NCBI GenBank assembly: GCA_021234155.1
Contig: JAJEKV010000103.1
Location: 188,001 to 252,000, forward strand
Direction: 5' to 3'
Origin: Isoetes taiwanensis
Lineage: Eukaryota > Streptophyta > Lycopodiopsida > Isoetales > Isoetaceae
DNA: 64,000 bases
The position numbers and the translations under genes are program-made. Positions 56,458-64,000 of this stretch are shown here, one piece after another. Below the pieces are notes generated by a model that saw nothing but the letters and a program-made list of their open reading frames with translations, made no database searches and was not told the DNA's origin. The number at the start of each line of letters is the position of its first letter. The stretch's first letter is position 1.

Positions 56458-57415
56458 GCTACTGCTGTGTGCATAACGAAATGGGCAAGATTGAAAAGCT
56501 ATCCCACAGTAATGCATTCTATTGGTTCATCAAGGTCAGGGGAAAATTGGCTGAGAAGCGATTATGGCACATAATCTCTGGAGACGAGCCAAGACTAGTG
56601 CCCGTTTCACATCCTCAGAAAAGTCAAGCTCCAACAGCTGCTCAAATAGTGAAAGGAGGAACTTCACTACAGATTGAGAGCAAGGGTGAACTAGTAGCAA
56701 CAGATGTAGGTCTCAAAGGGAGTGAGGCTTACAAGCAAGCACTGTTGAAATGGAAAGCGAGATTGGGAAGCTCGAAACAAGATCATGAAGTATCTTGATG
56801 ACACTCAAATTGCTCAGGTTGAAGCTGCAGATAATGCAAAAGATGCATGGGAGCAGCTTGTGCTCACTTACAAGAAGAAGCATTTTTCACAGCAGGCTAA
56901 TCTCTATTCTATCATCTTCACCACTAAGATGAAAGAATGTGCATCTGCAGAAGACTTTATCTCCAGAATAAAGGCTGCAGCACTGCAACTTCGAGGCATG
57001 GAGAAGGGAATTGATAATGATCTGGTAGTTGGGGCCATGTTGCTTGGTTTACCAGCTAGTTATAATAATGTCAAGAATCTTATTGGTTCATGTGAACATG
57101 TAGAGCTAGAGTGGGCATGTCGACAGATACTAATGGAGGAAACAAACCAACTAGGATTCAAGAAAGGGGGAAACAAAGAAGGGCAAGCACTCTTAGGAAG
57201 ACAAGACGGTGGAGAAACTAGGAAGTGCTTTAACTGTGGTAAACATGGACACTTGGCTAAAGACTGCCCAGTGCCTGACAGAAGGAGAAGAAAAACCAAA
57301 GCAAATGAGAAGGAGGATGTAAAGAAAAAGAAGACTCATGCCCATAGTCACAAAGCCTCAAAGGCAAGTGACATAGAAGATTCTGATCAAAGCTCAGCAG
57401 TGACTCATTCATATC
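56458..57415 (+). pseudogene. Copia gag with zinc knuckle
   Basis: A first open piece (56448-56798) holds KIEKLSHSNAFYWFIKVRGK, matching the N-terminus of copia Gag, and a second frame (56785-57507) holds the UBN2-like capsid region (KDAWEQLVLTYKKKHFSQQA, VGAMLLGLPASYNN) and the zinc knuckle CFNCGKHGHLAKDC (57226-57267). A frameshift near 56790 and another near 57415 separate gag from pol. Confidence 0.88.
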
Positions 57416-57493
57416 TGTGGCCAGAGCCTTTGTGGCTATCTCACAAGGAAAGCACTCATTTAGAAATAAGGTGTTATGTACTCTTGAAAGCAT

Positions 57494-60400
57494 TTGGTAT
57501 TATCTGAAACATGTCATATGTTTGATAAGCATTGTCATATGTTCCATAGTCCCTGCACTATGGATAGAGCTGAAGCTTGTTGCAGTCCAGAAGTGCTTTC
57601 CATGGGTTTGCTTGCTGAAATGGGACAAGGAACCTGGTACTTAGACTCAGGTGCTAGTGATCACATGACTGGCAACAAGAAATTGTTCAGACATTTGGAG
57701 CTGCTTGCTGGGAACAAGCAAGTCAAAATTGGTAAGTGGAAGTTGAATATTCGAGGTGTCGGTGTTGTGGTTCTAAAGCTACCAATAGGGAATGTACAGC
57801 TCAAGAACACCTTGTTTGTGCCAGATCTAGAGGCAAACCTCATTTCTATTTCAAAAATAGATGATGCTGATCTATTTGCTACTTTTGGCAATAGACAATG
57901 CGTAGTGAGTGACAAGCAACACCATGTACTGGCTAAAGGAGAACGAGATGGAGGCTTGTACAAACTGAGCTGGTACACGAAACAGTCCACTGCATTAAGT
58001 GTTGCCTCAACAAATGAGCACCAAATTTGGCAAGAGAGATTAGGACATGCCAATTTTCAGTTCTTAAAGAAAATGAGGGAGCAAAAATTTGTGCATGGTC
58101 TGCCAAAGATCCAGGCACCTGCAGGAGTTTGTGAGGGCTGTGCTTTGGGAAAACTCAGCAGAAAGCCATACCACAAAAGCAAGGGCACTCGTGCAAATCA
58201 CCCCCTCAAGCTTGTACACATGGATCTATGGGGTCCGGCTCGTGTCACGTCTATTGGTGGCTCAAGGTACTTTCGGTTGCTCATTGATGATTTTTCCAGG
58301 AAAAATTGGGTGTACTTTATGGCATTCAAATCAGACTCCTTTGAGTATTTTAAACAACGGAAATTGTTGGTTGAAAACTTCACTAACAAGACTGTTAAGA
58401 CATTAAGAACAGATCAGGGAGGCGAATTCACAAGTGATGAGTTTTCTAAATTTCTAACGAGCTTTGGCATACGTCATGAGACGTCAGTCGCCCATGAACA
58501 CCAGCAGAATGGTGTTGTGAAGCGCAAAAACAGAACCGTGCTTGATTGTGCAAGGTCCATGCTGCTGTCAAAACGAATTGACCATAAGTTTTGGGCAGAG
58601 GCCATTCACACCGCTGTTTACATTCTTCATAGGGTTCCCACTAAAGCTCTCCCTGATGGAGTACCAGAAACCATTTGGACTGGCCATAAGCCTACTGTAA
58701 AAGACTTCAAAATTTTTGGGTGCACAGCTTATGCATATGGAGACACCACCAAAGGCTACAAACTATATGTTCCTGCCACAAGGAGAATGATGATTCGAAG
58801 AAGTGTTGTTTTTAATGAACAAGACTTTAGCATTGGCCGCCTGAATTTGATCCATTTGATCAAGGGCCTGCTGAAAACACTGCAGACTCCAGTGACTCTG
58901 ACAGTTACAATGAAGTGGACATCTCAAACACTCTACATGATGATCTTCACGTCCCTTCAGAACCAGAATTTGGAGGTGAGGAGGGAGATACTGAAGGGGA
59001 TGTTGATGAAGCTGTTTCCTTGGAGCCGAGGAGATCTTCGAGGCCTAAAAGGCCTACTGAAAGAATGCAGGACTATCTCAACAGCAGAAGTCAAAAGGGA
59101 GCAGCATATCTGGCCCTGCATAGTAATGCTTATGAGGAAGAACCCAGCTCATACATGGAGGCAATGAAAAGCTCAAACAAACACTTGTGGCTGCAAGCCA
59201 TGGAGGAGGAGTACGCATCCCTGATTGACAATCACACTTGGGATCTTTGCGATCTGCCAACTGGACGGCGAGCAATAACTTGTAAGTGGATCTACAAGTT
59301 AAAATTTGATGAGAATAATGTGATTACTAGATACAAAGCTCGACTAGTAGCTAGGGGCTGCTCGCAAACTACAAGTGTTGACTACCATGAAACATTTGCC
59401 CCTGTTGCTCGTCTTACCTCTGTTCAAGTTGTGCTGGCACTGGCTGCAGCTCTTGATTTAGATTTGCAACAAATGGATGTGAAGTCCGCCTTCTTACATG
59501 GGGTCATTGACGAGGAAGTCTATCTGAAGAAACCACCAGGATTTGTTAAACCAAACAATGCTGCCAAGGTTTGCAAACTGAACAAAGCCATATATGGCTT
59601 ACGACAGTCTCCTAGGCTGTGGTATAAAACCATACATGCCTTCTTCACTGCCCAAGGGTTTGAGCGCAGTGATGCAGATTGGAATATCTACTCCAAACGT
59701 GTCGGAGCAGAGATCATAATTGTGGTACTCTATGTAGATGACCTTATCTTGGCATCTAATTCAAAGCGACTCATGGCTCAGACCAAGAACTCCCTCACAC
59801 AAAGGTTCCATATGACTGATTTGGGGCCTTTAAAGCACTTTTTGGGCATGCAAGTTCTACGAGACAGGGCAGCAGGCACTCTCATTCTCCATCAGAATAA
59901 GGTTGTTTAGTCATTGCTTGCTAGGTGCAACATGACTCATCCTCGGGGGGTAAGTACACCTGTTGTTTCCAATCATTTGACCTTTGATATGTGTCCTAGT
60001 ACTGCTGAAGAAAAGACTCAAATGCAAGACATCCCGTATAGAAGTATTATTGGTTCCCTCATGCACATCATGGTGTGTAGCAGGCCTGATATTGCGGAAA
60101 GTGTTATAACTGTTAGTCAGTTCATGGAGAATCCAGCGTTAGCACATTGGCAGGCCGTGAAACGGCTCCTTCGCTACCTGCACACCACTTCTAACCTTGG
60201 AATTTTATATCAGAAAACAGATGCTTCTCCTATTCTCCAAGGATATGTGGATGCAGATTACGCATGGGACACCATACTCAGAAAATCCCGCACTGGCTTC
60301 TGTTTCAAGCTGCAAGGGGGAGTAATTAGCTGGAGCAGTTAGCTCATGTGAGTCAGAGTACATGGAAATTTGTAGGAGGCTCCTGAAATCCCTTGGTGCA

Positions 60401-60649
60401 GAACAAGCAACCCCTACTGTGCTCATGAATGATAATAAGGCTGCAGTCAGCTTAGTGAAGAACCCTAGCAATTGGTCTAAGGCCAAACATATTGAAACTC
60501 AATATCACTTCACACGCGAGAAGGTGGAACAAGGAAAAATTGCTATACAACATCTAGGTACGCAATTCATGACTGCAGATGCTCTAACTAAACCTTTGGG
60601 CAAGAAAAGACATGCTGAATGTCTTGAAGAAATGGGAATGGTAAAAATA
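57494..60649 (+). pseudogene. Copia pol: protease, integrase, reverse transcriptase, RNase H
   Basis: Protease: WYLDSGASDHMTG (57639-57677). GAG-pre-integrase: IWQERLGHANFQFLKKM (about 58027-58077). Integrase: HMDLWGP (58219-58239, first Asp) and TDQGGEF (58410-58430, second Asp), but the Glu of the usual GVxERKNR is Lys here (NGVVKRKNR, 58510-58536). Frame shift near 58850, then RT: WIYKLKFDENNVITRYKARL (about 59290-59350), QMDVKSAFLHG (first catalytic Asp), and LYVDDLIL (59731-59754, intact YVDD). A TAG stop lies at 59908-59910. RNase H: GYVDADYAWD (about 60241-60270) and, after a small deletion near 60340, VLMNDNKAAVSLVKNP and HIETQYHFTRE. It would make cDNA and insert it; the stop, shifts and E-to-K change disable it. 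Confidence 0.93.
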
Positions 60650-60822
60650 TGAGAAGGTACTAGTCAATTACAATTCTGAATTTCTGAAACATGTTTACAG
60701 TCTATAGGAGATGAAGATTCTGTTTTAGTGTGGAAATTTATTTCTGTTCATGTAGATCAGAACTATGAACTAGAATTGCAGTTGTTTTGTTAACTAATGC
60801 TCAAGTCACTCTTGAGGGGGAG

Positions 60823-61124
60823 TATTGGATATTAAGGTATTTTAAGCAAGAGATGACTTGGCAGTCCAGTTTACGTTGATTTAGTTAAACCACCTTTTGT
60901 TGATCTCCTTTTGGAACGGAGCTATTTCTGGAATTAGGTATGGCGGTTGCATGTTGCTTAATGCAGCACCGTCATCTCATGTATAAGGGAGGCACTTTTA
61001 TAATAGATGAATATCTTGCTGTGCAATGCTTTTCGTGTTCTATTAGTATTAAGCCATTGCGATGCAATTACCTTGTTTCACTTCTCTCACAAGTCTTCTT
61101 CCAAGATCCTTTTAACTTTAATCA
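60823..61124 (+). repeat. Copia 3' LTR
   Basis: Preceded by GAGGGGGAG (polypurine tract). Ends TTTAATCA and is followed by TTAGC. Confidence 0.85.
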
Positions 61125-61129
61125 TTAGC
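61125..61129. repeat. Copia target-site duplication, right copy (TTAGC)
   Basis: Pairs with CTAGC at 56207-56211. Confidence 0.6.
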
Positions 61130-62908
61130 GTATATATTTGCCATGAGCACATACCCAGCTGCACAAATGGGATCCAAAGAGACCACTTGATGAAAGCAAT
61201 GTCTGGCTAAATCCACATGTTTATACACCTTGCTGGCACTAAGTAAAGATCTCCACCCAGTAACATTATGTTGCTGAAAATGTTGAAGCAGATTTGCTGC
61301 ACTAGACAAGCATCCTGCCCGGCCCAAAAGATCAACCATGCAAGTGAAATGGAAGGTAGTTGGCACGGTATTATAATGTTCACTCATAGACCTGAAATGC
61401 CAATAGCCTTCCTCTACAAGACCTTCATGACAACATGCCATAAGAATGCTGGTAAATAATTGCTCATTCAGTTGCATACCATCTGATTGCATCAATTCAA
61501 AATATTCTAGAGCAAATCTACATTCCCCATGTTCAGCATATCCTGAAATCATTGTGTTCCATGATGCCGCATCTAGATTCTGCAACTTTTTGAAAGCTTT
61601 ATCTGCCTCATTTATGCTTCCGCACTTGGCATACATATGGACCATAGCACTCCCCAAGAGAACATCGGGTTCAAGCCCATAGCTACTGATCTGATCATGA
61701 ATAAACCTCCCTTTTTGTAAAGCTCCTATGCATGCACAGGCTTCCAATGCGTTAAGAAAGGTGGTGGTGTCGGGTTCTATCGCTGCTTCTTGCATCATCC
61801 CAAAACATTCTAAGGCAAGGATGCCCTTCCCATGCTGGGAATATGCTGCAATGATTATATTCCAGGACATCAGATCCTGATTTGGCATCACATCAAATAT
61901 TTCATGAGCCTCTTCCCAGGATCCACATTTGGCATACATATCGACCAAGTTATTACCCATGAGAACATCCAACTGAACATGTCTTTTAATAATCTGGTCA
62001 TGAATCAGCCTACCATGGTTTATTGCTTTTGTGCTAGAGCAGGCTTGCAGGACACTTGTCAATATGATCTCGTTTCGTTTTATGTCTTCCATCTGCAACT
62101 TCTCAAAAACCTTTAGAGCCATGTCACTGTTCCCATTCTGCACATAACCTGAGATGAGTATTCCCCAAGATACAACACTTGGCTCCACGCCTTCAAGTGA
62201 CATCCTCTCAAAACATGATATTGCAGGAAAGTATTCCCCATGAAGAATGTATCCTGAAATCATTGAATTCCATGAAATCACATCCTTTGCTGGCAAATGA
62301 TTAAAAACATTTAGTGCCTCCTTAAAATTCCCAAATTTCACATATAAGTCAATGAGAGTATTGCTAATAGCAACATCTGATTGAATTTCTTGCTGAATAA
62401 TCTCTTCATGTAGAATTCTTCCTTCAATGAGGGCTGAAGTTATTGCACATGAATTTAAGATGGCAACATAAACATATGTATCAGCTTTCACACCTGACAA
62501 TTTCATTCTGTAGTATAATTCAAGAGCTTCCTGTCCTCGTTTAAGCTTGGCATGTGCCATGATAAGGGAAGACCATGTATATGCACTTGGTTTAGCAATT
62601 TTATTGTATACTTGGTTTCCTTCAACCAAATTTCCATGTTGGAAAAATAGACGAATCAGATGGTCACCAAGGACGGAAATATAATCAAGACCACTAATGC
62701 CAATAAGAGTTTTCACCCGTCTAGCACTCTGAAGATCTTTTCTTTTCTCGCATCCCTGCAGAAGGCGTAATGCAGCATCTCTGGTAATAGAAATACCTTG
62801 TTTTCTACCATACTGAAAAGAAGCCAATGAGGATCCCTGAAGACACGAAAGTCTTAGGTCTAATATTGCTCTGCCTATCTGCCAACAAGAATGAATTAAG
62901 GCTTGCAA
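61125..62908 (-). CDS. PLS-class pentatricopeptide repeat protein, 3'-truncated by copia insertion
   Basis: A single uninterrupted minus-strand frame starts at ATG 62908 and runs 596 codons; its last residues and stop (61118-61120) come from the copia LTR. PPR motifs with the plant PLS pattern fill residues about 75-545: PSAYTWSSLIMAHAKLKRGQ (107-126), KDVISWNSMISGY (208-220), DVLMGNNLVDMYAKCGSWEE (314-333), QDLMSWNIIIAAYSQHG (344-360), DVLLGSAMVHMYAKCGSINE (415-434) and AASWNTMISGYAEHG (447-461). An E motif begins at about 551 (GWRSLLSASKVYKHVDLARH) and is cut at GYVLMANIYA (585-594). PLS proteins bind organellar RNA and guide editing or processing. No DYW domain is present in the surviving part. 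Residues 1-40 are compatible with an organelle-targeting peptide but not diagnostic. No intron was seen. Confidence 0.9.
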
Positions 62909-64000
62909 ACTTGCAAATGAGCAAAGAGATAAAATCGTTTACCTGAGACCAGTGAAGCATTGCATGCTGAGGTTGTTGAACAAAATGAGAATATTGGTTA
63001 TTATTGCTATACTAAATTTAGCCCGGTAGCCTTCACCCCTGCAGGCCGGACTTCCAAGAATCAATGCCGTTGTCGCCCATAATCATCTGGGTCCTGGTAC
63101 CATTTTCCACTCGCCTTGAATGATTGAAGCTCCAGAACTCCTGATAATTCTGCCATAACGAATCCCCTTTTCCGAACAATGGTTGGTAACAAATGATTCG
63201 ATCCTGAACTAGTCCGCCAAAGGACAACCAGAAACGTGCTTCATCAGATCAGATTAGGAAGTCTCTCTTATTCGGCGACAAGGTGCTTAATCAACATGAT
63301 TGTTTACGGGAGGAGAGTGTCATTTTTGACGATTTTTCCAAAATCCAAAACGCTAATAATCCATAGCAGTTGAATATTTTGGACCATGCCAATGGTCCAA
63401 TGCATAGGGGTCCCAACGGCTTACGCAGGGACCACTCATCAAAAAAAAATTCCATCGCATCCTGCTCCTGCTCCATCTCCAGCCCGTCCAAATCTAATCC
63501 AAATCACTCAAGAGCCTGCCCTCGTTCCGCCCTCAGTTTGGATGGGAAAACCCCAAATGATTTGGAATGCTTTAGCTTCTGCTTGAAGAGCAAAAATCTT
63601 TAGCAGAGAAGAATCGAAATCCATAGAATACCTGTCCTGCAAATCTTGGCCGCCTTGCCCATTAGATCAAACCATTTGCGAACCTTATCGCAATGAAATT
63701 GTCCTATACAATTATATGTTTTTAATTGCATGATTATTTTTATTCGTTCGTACTTGTTGAACAATTGTGATACATGTCTGTTCAGCTCCCCAAACTAGTT
63801 GCTTACAGTTGAATGAAGCAAATTGGTATTTTACATGGTCTTTATCTCCCTGTCTTATGCCAGGAATAGATTGACGATATAAGCTTGCTCTTTCTGAAAT
63901 TGGCAGTGTATTTCAAAATGAAAAAAAATGGTGGCCACAACTTCGGTGAAGCCACATGGATATATATGGCTCATAAGCAAAAATATGTTTGCATGATTAT
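62909..64000. other. 5' flank of the PPR gene, no recognised gene
   Basis: Contains the presumed promoter and 5' UTR of the minus-strand PPR gene. Several short frames (for example 63370-63603) show no domain. Confidence 0.4.

Larger units (their letters stand above)
56212..61124 (+). mobile_element. Ty1/copia LTR retrotransposon inserted in the PPR gene
   Basis: Two direct repeats (56212-56422 and about 60823-61124) flank gag, protease, integrase, RT and RNase H in that order, which defines Ty1/copia. The left LTR lacks the last 97 bases of the right one. A purine tract GAGGGGGAG precedes the right LTR. The element is 4.9 kb. The reading frame has a few stops and shifts and the integrase lacks a catalytic residue, so the copy is inactive, but it is far less broken than the gypsy element. 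Confidence 0.93.

Noticed and set aside
61028-61060. Alternative right end of the copia LTR at CTATTA with GTATT duplication
   Set aside because: GTATT does match the bases before TATTGG at 56213-56217, but it would end the LTR without CA and leave the TTTAATCA end and the PPR break unexplained. The CTAGC/TTAGC solution gives a TG..CA LTR and an open PPR frame.

Overview
The window is nuclear DNA from a land plant. The evidence is an intact-looking PLS-class PPR gene truncated near its C-terminus, plant-type Ty1/copia and Ty3/gypsy retrotransposons, an En/Spm (CACTA) DNA transposon and an Arabidopsis-type TTTAGGG interstitial telomere run. The species cannot be named from sequence alone; a seedless vascular plant such as a fern would fit the style of the PPR gene and the nested repeats, but this is a guess. 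Only two host genes are credible: a two-exon TMEM230-like membrane protein gene (22447-22860, minus) and the PPR gene (61125-62908, minus). Most of the rest is mobile DNA in layers.

Layout. 0.4-5.8 kb: a decayed plus-strand LINE with an ORF1-like part, endonuclease, reverse transcriptase and C-terminal zinc-binding region. 7.0-8.4 kb: a fragment of a second LINE. 8.7-21.3 kb: a minus-strand LINE split by an 11.1 kb Ty3/gypsy element (9646-20739, target duplication CTTAT) that carries gag, protease, RT, RNase H, integrase and an extra 462-codon ORF after integrase. 21.3-28.5 kb: the TMEM230-like gene, short tandem duplications and a candidate 1.1 kb inverted-repeat element. 28500-55981: a 27.5 kb CACTA element with matching terminal inverted repeats and a TAG target duplication. 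56212-61124: a damaged Ty1/copia element inserted into the 3' end of the PPR gene. 61.1-64 kb: the PPR gene and its flank.

The CACTA element is the most remarkable object. From left to right it holds a left subterminal repeat block, a second internal terminus-like sequence, fragments of a captured SNF2-family ATPase gene (minus strand), two perfect or near-perfect heat-shock-element arrays, a tRNA-like short repeat cluster, a telomere-repeat run, a TNP2-type transposase pseudogene, an 8.4 kb array of eight roughly 1.1 kb tandem units, a polypyrimidine tract, a second tRNA-like repeat cluster, a captured protein-kinase-like gene, a 22-bp-arm hairpin, a candidate spliced second transposon gene, and a right end packed with CACGTG motifs that includes a perfect 34-bp palindrome.

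Caution: differences between the two gypsy LTRs and between array units are mostly small indels at CG-containing sites, while AT-rich stretches are nearly identical. This may be a sequencing artefact at methylated cytosines, so the apparent frameshifts in the mobile elements should not all be taken as real decay.
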